From Adiantum capillus-veneris (lineage: Eukaryota; Streptophyta; Polypodiopsida; Polypodiales; Pteridaceae), in the NCBI GenBank assembly GCA_014529385.2, contig CM043971.1, positions 25,272,769 to 25,336,768 of the forward strand: a DNA stretch of 64,000 nt. Direction: 5' to 3'. Below, one piece after another: positions 1 to 11,985 of the stretch (position 1 is the first letter of the stretch; each line of letters opens with the position of its first letter). The notes beneath the pieces are model-generated. The model saw nothing but the letters and a program-made list of their open reading frames with translations. It was not told where the DNA came from and searched no databases. The translations under genes were made by a program, and so were the position numbers.

Positions 1-977
1 GTACAGAGCAGTCTTTATACACAAGTGCTGAAATGAAGGACCAGAAGATATAAAAGTCCGTCATCTTCAAGCCAAGGAACTTTGAAACCATAGTTGAGAA
101 GGTAACCCTCACCTGCACCCATGGAAACAACACAACTTTCAGTTAGCATTGGCCCCGTATGCAGGTGATGCATGGGTATCCCACATGTTATAGATGTCAC
201 CCAACTACAATGCTTTCAAAGATAAATAATAAGAAATGTGAAGCTACTCATAAATTTAGAGATGTTTTCATATACAAGGGGGGGGGGGGGGGGGGACATT
301 ATTTTGGATCCCCTTTAGCTTTGCAAGCTCTCATGAGATAAGGCCAGACCATACATGCCGCTCTCTTATGCCCCACAAGTGTGTCAACCCCACTATATAG
401 GGCATACACCAAATATTTAGAAAAAACCTTTATCAATATTCCCCTTCTTTTATTAAAAAAAAAACTGCCTTTCAAGGTCACATTTAAGAAGATACAACAT
501 ATCAATGCTTCTTTACATGCTTATAACCAACCGTAGAAATGCATTGACAAATATCCCTAAACTTAAAAGTGAATTTTAAACCAAGGTCATAGACACAGAA
601 AGGGTGTTCATATATATGCATATGATAGGAAAAAGCAATTCCTAACTCATAAGGTGAGTAAAAAAACCAGTGTTGTAAATACAAAAACATCTCAGTAGAA
701 GTTTCCATTACTACCGTCATATGCAAGAGAGTTTTCCCATACCAACACGTGAATCACAACCCATCAATCAGTTCAGACAACAATCCATTTCTATGCCAAA
801 ACGTCACCTGAGATTGAGTCGGAGCAGCCAGCTCCACAATAGTTTGCTTATCCTTGCCCTTTGCCATAGATCCGACACTTAACATTACCCCTTGCAAGTA
901 AAACCTTCACAGTTCTAATGTACATGCAACAACTCCCAAGAACACACACACAACCAATGCTAAGTGAGCATGTAAAG
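1..977. other. Unassigned sequence, no gene recognised
   Basis: AT-rich sequence with only short open frames and no recognisable protein motif on either strand. It contains an 18-base G run at 278-295 and an A run near 450. A stretch on the minus strand around 60-200 reads open for about 60 codons, but no family is recognisable. It could be intron or decayed transposon. Confidence 0.5.
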
Positions 978-1090
978 CTCAAATTTTTATAGGGTTTGGA
1001 GCAAATAGCCACCATCCTTCAAAGTCATATGGCGGGCCCAACTTCAAGACGGGGATGGTGCAGCAGCACCGCCTTGTACAGAGAGAGAGG

Positions 1091-1092
<2 letters not shown>

Positions 1093-1159
<67 letters not shown>
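1093..1159. repeat. Poly-G tract followed by (AG)n microsatellite
   Basis: About 32 consecutive G residues pass directly into about 17 AG dinucleotides. The same compound order, G run then GA run, recurs at 17021-17088 and 38425-38472. This suggests one type of mutational seed rather than three independent events. The length shown is probably only approximate because such tracts are error-prone in sequencing. Confidence 0.9.
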
Positions 1160-1319
1160 AGTATTGTAGACTCGTCATGAGGGAGCCACCTCGCTATTAA
1201 GCAGAAGACGACATCATTTACAGAGCTGGGTAGCCCGCCCATAACTTCTTTGATAACTAAGGGTTAGGTACCATTAAGGTACCACCTAAAAAAATTTCTA
1301 GTGAAATTAAGCCAATTAT

Positions 1320-2030
1320 TCATCAAAGGTACCCCAGGCCAACAATTTCAGTGAATTATACAAGGGAAATGGCAACACGTAAAAACCAGCCATATGAGTG
1401 TGTGTGTGTGTGTGTGTGTGTGTGTACCAGTACTAGTACGAGTATAGTCCATTAGTACTAGTACCAGTACTACCAGTACAAGTATAACAATATAGCAATA
1501 TCAATATTTGTAGTGTATAGTGCCATTATAGTCCAATAGTACCAATCAGTACCAAAGGTACCCTAGGCCAACAATTCTAGTGAATTTTACCAGGGAAATG
1601 GAGACACGCAATAACTAGCCATGTGTGTGTGTGTGTGTGTGTGTGTGTACTAGTACCAATATATACAATACCAATATCAATCAGTACTAGTACTAATATA
1701 GCAACATTAGTACTAATATATACAGTACCAATATCAATCAGTACTAGTACTAATATAGCAACATTAGTATCAGTAGTGTATAGTGTCATTACGAGTACCA
1801 GTATGGTCTAGTAGTACCAGTCAGTGCCAAAGGTACCCTAGGCCAACGGTTCCAGTGAATTATTCCAGGAAAATGGCAACATGCAATAACCAGCCATGTG
1901 TGTGTACCAGTACCAGTACCAGTACCAGTATAGTCCAATAGTATCAGTAAGAACCAGTACCAGTACCCTAGGTCAACAGTTCCAACAAAATTATACCAGG
2001 GAAATAGCAACACGCTGTAATCAGCCATAT
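1320..2030. repeat. Tandem repeat with internal (TG)n and GTACCA motifs
   Basis: A unit starting near the motif GGTACCCTAGGCCAACA recurs at about 1326, 1556, 1831 and 1963. Each copy then has a conserved stretch containing ACCAGGGAAATGGCAACACG, a TG microsatellite of variable length, and a block of GTACTA/GTACCA hexamers. Unit spacing is uneven (about 230, 275 and 132 bases), mostly because the microsatellite and hexamer blocks vary in length. No protein is encoded. Confidence 0.85.
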
Positions 2031-2065
2031 GTGTGTGTGTGTGTGTGTGAGCGGCCACTTGCTTA

Positions 2066-2102
2066 GAGAGAGGGGGGAGAGAGAGGGAGAGGGAGGAAGG
2101 AA

Positions 2103-2156
<54 letters not shown>

Positions 2157-2171
2157 CACAAACAAAAACAA

Positions 2172-2224
<53 letters not shown>

Positions 2225-2287
2225 GGCTCTCTCTCTCTCTCTCCACACACAAACACAAACACAAACACACACACACACACACATATA

Positions 2288-2340
<53 letters not shown>
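2066..2340. repeat. Alternating GA and CT microsatellites
   Basis: Long GA tract at about 2110-2152, CT tract at about 2175-2240, a short CA tract at about 2262-2282 and another CT tract at about 2291-2339. Because GA and CT tracts alternate on one strand, the region can fold back on itself. Open frames here are low-complexity artefacts. Confidence 0.9.
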
Positions 2341-2343
<3 letters not shown>

Positions 2344-2379
2344 ACTCTCTACGAGAGAGAGATAGAGAGGGAGAGATAG

Positions 2380-2960
<581 letters not shown>

Positions 2961-3221
2961 GTTACATGTGATGTAGTATGTGTGCGGTTGATGAGTGATT
3001 CTTGATGCTCCAAAATTGTGGTGATGAGAGTCGCAATGGAGAGCCCACACTGTGCCTAGGAGAGAAAAGTTTGTAGGTCTACATCATGGCTAAAAATGTG
3101 AGGGAAGCAAGTTTGGATGTGACCAAAAGCTAAGCACTCTAGTCGTGTGTGGTACTCAAACTCTCGAACTTGCAATGACCATAATGTACACATTCGATTT
3201 GACTCTTCTCCATTGCCCCAA

Positions 3222-3795
3222 CACCCTATCTCGCATTGAAGGGAGTGGAAGCTAAGCTGAATGGCTGCTATAGTGCATATCAATGACAAGGGGATAGGCT
3301 CAAGCAAAGAAGGGTAAGTACGTTTCCTCTTTCAACGAAGAACAAGGTTTTGTAATTGGGGGCAATATGGGTGGTGTAATGTATGAAGTGTGACCCATGG
3401 GATTCCTCCCAAGCCGTAATACATTGGCATTGTAGAAAATCTTCATTCACTTGGGAGTTGATTGAGGCATCATATAGCAAGTGTAATGCATCCCATCTCC
3501 CAACCCACTTCCACCCTATCTCGCATTGAAGGGACTGGGAGCTAAGCTGGTTGCTATAGTGCATATCAATGACAAGGGGATAGGCTCAAGCAAATAAGGG
3601 TGAGTATGTTTCCTCTTTCAACGAAGAACAAGGTTTTGTAATTGGGGGCAATATGGGTGGTGTAATGTATGAAGTGTGACCCATGGGATTCCTCCCAAGC
3701 CGTAATACATTGGCATTGTAGAAAAGCTTCATTCACTTGGGAGTTGATTGAGGCATAATGTAGCAAGTGTAATGCATCCCATCTCCCAACCCACT
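3222..3795. repeat. Tandem duplication of a 286-base unit
   Basis: Two adjacent copies (about 3222-3507 and 3508-3795) begin with CCCTATCTCGCATTGAAGG and match closely over most of their length. On the minus strand both copies keep the same open frame of about 90 codons, including the string WEESHGSHFIHYTTHI. I do not recognise the protein. The shared frame may simply reflect recent duplication. A partial third copy may precede at about 3056-3220. Confidence 0.85.
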
Positions 3796-3849
3796 TCTTT
3801 ATGTCTTGTATCCATCCAGTGCTCAAGATCTTGCCTTTATGCATCTTTT

Positions 3850-4440
3850 GAATTTTTTGGCTTGCTTCCCATGCAATTGTAGGGAGTCAATGTGAGGGGT
3901 TTTGACACATCTTTATCGTGTACTCCAGAACCCTTTCCATGTCCATAATGTCAATTAGAAGAGAGCTCGACTCAAGAAGTAGTGTTACTTCCCTGATACA
4001 TCAGTGTCAGTCTATTTACTTTTGTTGGTAACTAAGGATGGACCTTTGAACCTTAAGGGTGTTTTTACACCAACGGTTAGTTTTAGGCGAGCAGTCTAGT
4101 TCTTGACGTTGTCTTGCAGTTGGGCAGTTAGTCTGATCTGTCAGGGCACTTACTTTTTGATTGTAACTAAGGTCTTAGCTTTAAGCCTTAGGGGTTTATT
4201 TACACAAGAACTTTATGCCTAGTTATTTTTAAAGTCTTGAAGGATCATATGGTGTGTAGCAATTTTTGGATGTAATCGACATGCAGTTTTGGCAGTTCCT
4301 TGCAGACGTACTGCTATTTTTGCTTTGTAATTTGATGGTGATGATAACTATACCATGAAGCAGTACTTTCTTATCTCCGGACAGTTTGATCTAGAAAGAT
4401 AAAAAATCAATAAGGATAGGGGCACTCAAGGAAGTGCAAG
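3850..4440. other. Unassigned spacer before a gypsy relic
   Basis: No coding motif is recognised. Two similar stretches near 4025-4075 and 4145-4200 share GGTAACTAAGG/GTAACTAAGG followed by CCTTA-rich sequence, so this may be a decayed LTR or leader of the element that follows. Confidence 0.35.
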
Positions 4441-4549
4441 ACTCTCAGAGAAGGGGTGTGCCACCTGAGGATTGGAATTTTGTTATAAGATCATTGGATG
4501 ATCAGGGAAGAAGGACTTTAGAACACAATCCAACTGTACTGCAAGAATA

Positions 4550-5114
4550 GGTTGGTGGTAATGAATTTTATGATGCTTTGTTGACAACTCTGATAACAAT
4601 CACAGTAAAGCAAATGTTGAGGTTGGTACCTGCATTTTCACAACAACTAATAAAAAGCCTTACTAAGGAAGTAATAGGAAAGAATTAGGAAACAGGAATG
4701 TATACTGAGGAAAATGTTGGTGGGGAAGCTCGTGAAGTTCAACCTTTGGATGTTGATTACAAGGTACCAGTAGTTGGGGCTTCTATTGGAAATGTGTTTT
4801 TCCCCGGTGTACTCTTAGATGGGGAATCAGAAGTTAATATCCTCCTGGAGTCAACCTGCAAACGTTTGAATCTCCTGAAGTGGGATCCAGCTCCTTTTCA
4901 TGGTAGACCAAAGGCGAGTTCAACCTTTGGGAATTTTGAGGAAATTGCAGATCTCTGTTGGGGGACTGTAGTTTGTAGCCAACTTTGTAGTACTCATGTT
5001 GGAAGAATCTTTTCATTCTTATCCAATAATGTTGGGAAGACCATGGTTGAGAGCAGCAAAGGTAAAGTAGTTATGGGGAGTAGACTCCATTGTGATCAAA
5101 GAAGAAAGTCATAA
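4550..5114 (+). pseudogene. Ty3/gypsy protease-region relic
   Basis: The translated stretch contains a retropepsin-like active-site string LLDGESEVNIL (about residues 45-55 of the 4698-5114 frame). The usual form is D-[ST]-G, so the catalytic triplet is degraded. Upstream, frames from about 4550 resemble the linker before protease in plant gypsy elements. It lies just before the reverse transcriptase relic on the same strand, in the expected order. The upstream frame is broken, so it is not functional. Confidence 0.65.
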
Positions 5115-5218
5115 TGCAAATGGATTCCAGAAAGGTAATACCACCAGGTTTTAGGGCACTACATGTAGAGGGACTGAACATGGTAGAAGAATTTGGAGAG
5201 GATGTAGAAGAATAATTT

Positions 5219-7240
5219 TTGAGAACCAATTCATCAGTGGTACCTATTTTTGAAGTGGATGTGCAAAAGATAGCAACTAAGTATGTTTTGCAGCATCAAG
5301 ATAATGGGTTGAAGTCTTTGACTCAGGAAGCATTGATTGCTCAGGGTAAGCAGTCAACTACCAAATTGGGTAACGAGTTGTTGAAAAAATTGCAGATTGG
5401 AAACAAAGAAGAATTGGAAGCTATTGAAGCAGTAAAGCAGGCAAAAAGAGCTTTTGAACATCAGATGAAAAGAACTGCTAGGGTCACTAGGGATGAACTG
5501 CAGGAACTGAACCTGAACACTCATGAGGAACCACAAACAGTGAGGGTGTCAGCAGAACTAGATGAGGAGTTTAAGGAGAAACTGAAGGAGTTGCTGCTAG
5601 AATTCAAGGATGTTTTTGCATGAAAATATACATATATGAAGGGAGTAGATGCTAGCTTTTCAACACAAAATTAACTTGAAAGCAGATGCAGTTCCAATTG
5701 TACAACAAAGATACATGATGAATCCTAACTATGCCAAATAGGTTAAAGAGGAGATTGATAAATTGCTGGTTGTGGGTTTCATTTACCCATTGGATGAGCT
5801 TACTTGGTTGTCACCAATTGTTGTAGTTCCCAAGAAGAATGGAAAGATTAGGGTGTGTGTAGATTACATGAAACTGAATGCTGCAACAGTGACTGATCCA
5901 TTTCCATTACCTTTTTGTGATACACTATTGGATGCAGTAGTTGGACATGAGCTTTATAGTTTTCTAGATGGTTTTAGTGGATACAACCAAATTTTAATGG
6001 CACTTGAAGATAGGGAGAAAACAACTTTTGTCATTGAGTGGGGAGTTTATGCTAGCAATGTGATGACATTTGGCTTAAAGTATGCTCCACCAACATTTCA
6101 GAACATGGTCCAGCGTGTGTTTACTGAATTCCTTATAGCATTTATGAGGGTTTTTTTGGATGATTTTAGTGTTTTTGGAAAGAAGCAGGAACATCTTGAG
6201 CACTTGAGGTTGTGCTTTCAGAAATGTAGGGAATTCAGGCTGTCACTGAACCCAGTCAAGTGTGCATTTGCAGTTAAGAGAGGAGTTCTCTTGGGACATG
6301 TAATTTCTGAAGAAGGAGTATCTATAGATCCAAGGAAGGTGGAAGCAATCAGTAAAGCACCAAAACCAAGGACATTAAGCAATTGAGTAGTTTTTTGGGT
6401 TAGGTGAAGAGATATTTAGCACATGTCTGTACACCACTAACAAAGCTTACGAAGAAGGATGTAGTATTTGAATGGGGAGAAGAGCAGGGAAGAGCATTCA
6501 GGATTCTAAAGAAGATGTTAACTGTAGCACCAATTTTAATTGTTCCTGATTGGAATTTACCATTCCATATTTTTGTGGATGCATCTCATGTGGTAGTAGG
6601 TGCAACATTGATGCAAGAAACCAGACGAGGTTGGTTTAGACTAATTTACTATGCAAGTAGGGTATTGACACCTGCAGAAAAGAATTACACAGTTACTGAG
6701 AGGGAATGCTTGGGAATGATCTATGCATTGCTGAAATTTAGACATTAACTTTTAGCCAATGGGGTAATCTTCCATGTAGATCATCAGGATTTTATCTATT
6801 TGGTGAACAAACCACATTTATCAGGAAGGTTGGCTAGATGGATATTGCTCTTGCAGGAATTTGAATATGTGGTAATACATACTCGTGGGAGACTTAATGT
6901 TTTGGTTGACTATCTCAGTAGATTGGAAACAACTGAGGTTGATTTCTCAGGAATACCTAATCAATTACCTTCTGATGCGAGTTGTTTTTAGTTCAGGTGA
7001 CAGAGCAGTCAGGGGATTGGTATGAAGACATGCTTCAAATTTTTTATTGAAGGGGTATTACCTAAAGCAATGACTAAGGATCAGAGAAAAAGATTAGCAT
7101 TAAGAAGAAAACCTTACACAATAATTGCAGGGGTATTGTACAAGAGAGGAATCGATTAGTTGATCAGGAGATGTGTTCTTGAATTTGCGCAAAGAGCAAT
7201 ATTGGCAGAAGCTCATCCAGGTAATTCAGGATGACATTTT
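5219..7240 (+). pseudogene. Ty3/gypsy reverse transcriptase-RNase H relic
   Basis: Domains occur in order. The first is the linker before RT (5219-5623, ending EFKDVFA). RT follows at about 5640-6386, with SPIVVVPKKNGKIRVCVDY, a FLDGFSGYNQI block and the catalytic FLDDFSV box. RNase H lies at 6404-6748, with FVDASHVVVGATLMQ and TERECLGMIYALL. The tail at 6800-6991 ends near DYLSRLE. Sequence to about 7240 resembles the start of the integrase zinc-finger region. Internal stops and frame changes lie near 5622, 5742, 6385 and 6747. The polyprotein would copy retrotransposon RNA; here it is dead. Integrase core and LTRs are not seen. Confidence 0.9.
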
Positions 7241-7263
7241 TCAGAGTGCATAGACTAATGTGG

Positions 7264-7755
7264 TTTAAATGTGGTCACTGTTAAGAACAAGTACCCATAA
7301 CCTGGCATGGATGAGCTGTTCGACAAGCTCACTCATCCTCCTATTTTTACAAAGATAGACTTGCGATCGGGATATCACCAAGTACGTATTTGACTTGTTG
7401 ATATACCCAAAACTGCATTCCAAACAAGGTTTGGACATTACGAGTTTTTGGTTATGCCTTTTTGGTTAACCAATGCGCCCGCAACTTTCATGAAACTCAT
7501 GCTGGATAGTGTCTTGAGACCGTACTTGGGCAAGTTTGTTATCATTTTTCTCGATGATATTCTCGTATATAGTGCTTCTAAGGAAGAGCACTTGCAACAT
7601 TCATCTGCGGCAGGTGTTTGAATTGCTAAGAGAAAACAACTTTTATGCCAAAGAATCAAAGTGTGATTTTCTCAAGGAGGAAATTCACTATCTAGGGTAT
7701 GTTATCTCAGCTAATGGGCTGCACATGGATCAATCCAAAGTGGATGCCTGTAAGG
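7264..7755 (+). pseudogene. Second Ty3/gypsy RT fragment
   Basis: The frame starts VTVKNKYP and continues through [33 protein letters not shown] and the catalytic [11 protein letters not shown]. It then shifts frame near 7600 and ends at GLHMDQSKVDA. Sequence style differs from the relic just upstream (DLRSGYHQ versus DGFSGYNQ), so this is a different family joined to it. One stop interrupts KYP and another follows HQVRI. The RNase H part of a closely similar protein resumes at 10426. Confidence 0.88.
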
Positions 7756-9343
7756 TCTCTACTTTCGAATTCCACACAAGTTCTATTACACATTTGATTT
7801 TTTCAACCATCGTTTATTATTTAAAAACATTCAAATTCAAATTCAAATTATGAACCGTAGGGTGAGAAAACCTAGAATTTAAAATTTACGGTACAAAATT
7901 TTGACATATTTAGCTATACGAAACATTAACTAACTTATTGCAAGGCTTATTTACGGATTGTAGAATTTTCTCTTACTACTTTAAAGTTATAGTAAGGCTG
8001 TAAAGTTTAACTTAAGAATGTAAAGTAATTTATCATTAAAGAAATAAATAAAATAATTATAAAAACAGAAGAACACACATGGATGACACATGAAGGCACA
8101 TGGACTCACATAGGAGGGGACAAAGTGGGACACACAGTCACATGGAAAGGAGAGGTTAGTCTTGACTAATCTTATTGAGGGGGGCTGTGTGGCCTTATCT
8201 CTTGATGATGATGACAAATTGGTCAAGCTGATGGGTACCACAAGGGGACCAAAAACGCGAGTATGAATTTTAGGAAAAATAAAATAAAATATATTTTTTT
8301 TTGAAAAAAAAGTTGGACGTTTTCTTTTCTGCTATAAATAGAGCATCCATATTCACACTTTAGACATAGAGATTGCGTCTATAGCGATCATGAAGTGCTG
8401 CCACTTCTCTTAGAGAGAAGGCGTCCACAAACCACTAAGAGAGCAAAAACTCTAGTGGAGGTGCGTATTAATTAAGCATTCAATTAGCTTTAGAAATGAT
8501 GTGTGTATGTTCTCTCATACTATAATCTCTCTAATCGATTAGTAAGATCCAATTAGCTTTAAGAAGGATATGTGTGTGTGTGTGTGTGTGTGTATGTGTG
8601 CACGTGCTATCTCTTACTCTAATCTCTCTAGCGAATTAGTAAAGTTTGATTAGCTTTAGATAAGGATGTGTGTGTGTTCTCTTTTACTCTAATTTCTCTA
8701 GTGCATTACTAAGACTCAATTAGCTTTAGGAAGAATGTGTGCATGTTATCTTTTACTCTAAATCTCTCTAATGGATTAGTAAGACTCTGTGTGTGTCCTC
8801 TCTTACTCTAATCTCTCTAATTATACCTACTCTCTCTAGTGAGTACATCTTAACTATTAACTTATGCATAGTTAATTGAAAGTTAATACATAAGAGTACT
8901 CATCATACTCTTATTATGCATGATGAAATTCTCATTCACCAATTTTATTATCAATTAGATTAATTAGTATTTTGAATAATAATAAAAATTGATTTAGTTG
9001 AAGTATATGAATTGAAGTTTGGGTTAGAAATGTCATGCATAAAAGTAATGCATTTCTAAACTTTCAATTTCGTAGTTTACACACTTAATTTTTGATTAAC
9101 TAAGATTAGGAAAGATTTTGATTTATAGAAATTAGGTGTAGTGCAGTGACACTAAGTGAAAATCCAAATGGGCGAGGGTTCAAATTACAGACTCTCTTTT
9201 CTGGAAAATTTTAGTAAAGTAATATTCAAGAAAATAACAAGCTTACTTATATGTAAAAAAAACGACCTTAGATTTCAAGGAAATTACTAGGGAAATTGAC
9301 CAATTAAAGTTCTAAGTGTAGAATCTAAGTGTAGTACAAAAAA
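7749..9343 (+). other. Possible LTR and leader of a gypsy element
   Basis: This stretch separates two pol fragments, begins TGTAAGG, holds a good TATA box and a pyrimidine-rich downstream stretch, and leads into a short gag-like start at 9344. Repeated short blocks (ATTAGCTTTAG, CTCTAATCTCTCTA) occur between 8480 and 8830. No primer-binding site or second LTR was found, so the LTR reading is a guess. It contains no gene. Confidence 0.3.
8333..8340 (+). promoter_or_regulatory. TATA-box candidate
   Basis: TATAAATA sits in a GC-poor stretch about 1000 bases before the short open frame at 9344. It matches the plant TATA consensus and would fit the promoter of an LTR, but no transcript start can be seen. 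Confidence 0.35.
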
Positions 9344-9517
9344 ATGGCTCCAAAGCGTGCTCAAATTCAAGGCGCTAATGATCATGAAGCCAACACGAGT
9401 AACGTGAGAACTCCTGCGGAACATGCTATGTCTCCACCAATTGAACCTATCAAAAATTTGATACAAGTTAGTACATTTATTTCAAGTGATGCATTCATTG
9501 CATATACGAGCCTTTAG
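9344..9517 (+). CDS. Short open frame, possible gag N-terminus
   Basis: A 57-residue frame starts MAPKRAQIQG and is hydrophilic and alanine/proline-rich, as in the first residues of many plant gypsy gag proteins. It ends at a stop and no gag core or zinc knuckle follows. The start was chosen because it follows an A-rich stretch and is the first ATG of the frame. It may equally be a chance frame. Confidence 0.25.
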   Translation: MAPKRAQIQGANDHEANTSNVRTPAEHAMSPPIEPIKNLIQVSTFISSDAFIAYTSL

Positions 9518-9717
9518 AAATATATTAATTACCTCTTATGAAAAGAAACCACGGACCAAACCAAGGGGCTTAACCCCAAGAAACTCGGCATATGTTTGAC
9601 AAGTAGGAAAGAATGTCTGGTTAAACTGGTTGCTATAGGAAAGAATGTTTGTCCAAAACCTTCGGTATGGTTTCTCTCAAGAATCTCTACTTATTAGCGC
9701 TGACATTATGTGGCAGT

Positions 9718-9881
9718 TGCCAAGGCGTGAGATGACGCCCAGGATGGCACCGCTGATGTTGTGGTGGGAGTACACCCAGATTAGCCCAGCTGGATACTAC
9801 AGTTTTGTCTTGCCGTGGCGTGAGGATGACGCCCAGATTGGCACCATTGTTGCTGTGTCGGGAGTACATCCAGATAATCAT
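9718..9881. repeat. Imperfect direct repeat pair
   Basis: About 65 bases at 9718-9781 recur at 9810-9876. Both copies contain GGCGTGAG(G)ATGACGCCCAG, then TGGCACC and GGGAGTACA(C/T)CCAGAT, and they are 92 bases apart. The repeats are GC-richer than their surroundings. No function is recognised. The stretch from about 9890 to 10425 shows no gene. Confidence 0.75.
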
Positions 9882-10425
9882 TGTTACTCTTTTGGTTTTC
9901 AGCTACTCATTGTGCAATGCAGGCATGTACCCAACATCTTGTACCTCGCACTGGACCCCACCACGTATGTACCTTGCTGAGGATAGTTGCTTTCCCAACC
10001 CCGGAGTATGTTATGGATAAGGGATATGTACATTTATTACTCAAGTGCTCATTATGAGCTATGGCCATTTATGCCCAGCCGGCCAATGTGTACTCATTTT
10101 TTAGCATTAAAGAATCTATAAATAAATACGTGCAAGAGGAAAATGCTCACTCTTACACAAGGGGAGATTGCACCCAATGCCTGTGTCTATTCTTCTCTCC
10201 TCTCCTCTCTCCCCTCTCGTCATGTCGGTGTAGCACTCCGCTCTAGGAGGTGTATCTACATGTGCTCTTCTACTCTCTCTCACTATCTATCTCTCTCTGT
10301 TCGCATATAGCATGGATTATACATTGTGCAATTCATCAAGTATGAAGATTTGTCATTTTATGGCTTCTAGTACGTTGTTTTTGGTATTTTGCAGGCCCGC
10401 AATGCTCCTGTTTGTAGCAATTTTG

Positions 10426-10872
10426 GTTGTTGGCCTTCATATGGATAAATCCAAAGTGGATGTCATTCGTAAATGGTCTTCTTCCAAAAATCTAGAAGAA
10501 TTTTAGGTTTTTTTGGGATTTGCATTTTTTACCGACGGTTCATTAAAATCTATGCTCGCATTGTCATTCCTATGATGAACCAATTGAAAGCCAAGGAAAA
10601 AACCTTTCAGTGGATAGACACTCAATAGCAAATTTTTTATGCTCTCAAGGTCACACTAGCTAGTCCTATTTTAGCTATTATAGACCCTATAAAACCTTTT
10701 GTGCTCAAAAACGATACTGGCAATCATGCTATTGGCCCAGTCCTTCTGTAAGAGAGAAGACTAATTGCATTTGAAAGCTAGACACTTGATTCTACACAAC
10801 AGAATTATTTTCCTTATGAAAGAGACCTCTATGCAATAGTGTCTACTTTGAAAACATGACAACATTATCTGT
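10426..10872 (+). pseudogene. Ty3/gypsy RT C-terminus and RNase H fragment
   Basis: The frame begins GLHMDKSKVDVIRKW, then (with several stops and frame shifts) FYRRFIKIYARIVIPM, FVLKNDTGNHAIGPVL and NYFPYERDLYAIV. This is the thumb/connection region followed by the first RNase H blocks. It would follow the fragment at 7264-7755, with which it overlaps over the GLHMD-SKVD box. It stops at about 10872, where the palindromic array begins. Confidence 0.85.
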
Positions 10873-11930
10873 AATGTGTCTACTAGTTAGCATTTCTAAT
10901 ATGCTAACTAGCAATTAACACAATGTGTATGCTACTTAGCATACTCACCATGCTAAATAGCATACCTAGTTAGTACACATGCTCTTCAGTTTATCACACC
11001 TAATATGCTAGTTGGCACTGAGTATGCTAGTTAGCATACCTCGTATGCTAGTAAACACAATGTGTATGCGTTTCTAATATGCTAACTAGCAATTAACACA
11101 ATGTGTATGCTACTTAGCATACTCACCATGCTAATTAACATACCTAGCTAGCAAACATGATATTTAGTTTAGCATACATCATATGCTAGTTGGCACTGAG
11201 TATGATAGTAAGCATGCATAGTATGCTAGTTAGCATATGTAGAATACTAGTTAGCATACCTAGTAATGCTAGTATACACAATGTGTCTGCTAGTTAGCAT
11301 TTCTTAAGAAATGCTAACTAGAATTAACACAATGTGTATGCTACTTGGCCTACTCACCATGCTAATTGACATACCTAGTTAGCACACATGCTATTCAGTT
11401 TAGCATACCTCATATGCAAGTCGGCTCTGAGTATGCTAATTAACATACCTAGTATGCTCGTAAGCACAATGTGTCTTCTAGTTAGAATTTCTTATATGCT
11501 AACTAGCATAATGAGTGGGGATGGAGGCTAGCACCCTCTATGCTAGTTAGCATACCTAATATACTAACTAGCATACTGGTATTCTGGGTAGCAAACTGTA
11601 TGCTAGTGAGCATACCCAGTATGCTAAGTAGAATACCCAATTTTCTCATTAGCATATTCGGAATGCAAGCTAACACACTTTGTGTGCTAGAGATCATTCA
11701 AAGATGCTCACTAGCATACTGGGTGTGCTTGTTAACATACCTGGTATGCTAGTTAGCATTCTAGGTATACTAGTCAGAGTATTGTATATGCTAGTTAGCA
11801 TACCTGGTATGCTAGTTAGCATAGTTTGTATGCAATAACTTTGCTTGTTAATACACTGTTAGCATATTGAGTGTGCAGGTTAACACACTAATTTGTTTTG
11901 AGGAGCATGTTGGATGTCCTGGGTGGAATT
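10873..11930. repeat. Palindromic repeat array, left block
   Basis: Dense copies of a short dyad with core TATGCTAGTTAGCATA: two 7-base arms around a 2-base centre. In places the spacing is about 21 bases, for example from 11787 to 11808. A higher-order unit of about 200 bases, starting near TTAGCATTTCTAATATGCTA, appears near 10890, 11070 and 11300. Both the GT and AC centres occur, so both orientations are present. Such dense subterminal repeats are typical of binding arrays for some DNA transposases. That role is inferred from the neighbouring transposase-like gene. Confidence 0.85.
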
Positions 11931-11985
11931 TTGTATATCACACTTAGCATTTTGGAAGCATAAGCTGATCATTTGTGGATATTGC

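Noticed and set aside
9122-9200. Possible tRNA-derived SINE (GGTTCAAAT B-box-like, AGTGCAGTG A-box-like)
   Set aside because: Boxes are only partly matched, no clover-leaf can be drawn, and no poly-A or target duplication is seen.
10873-11930. CRISPR-like regularly spaced repeats
   Set aside because: Repeats are palindromic, degenerate, irregularly spaced and have no unique constant-length spacers; the genome is eukaryotic.
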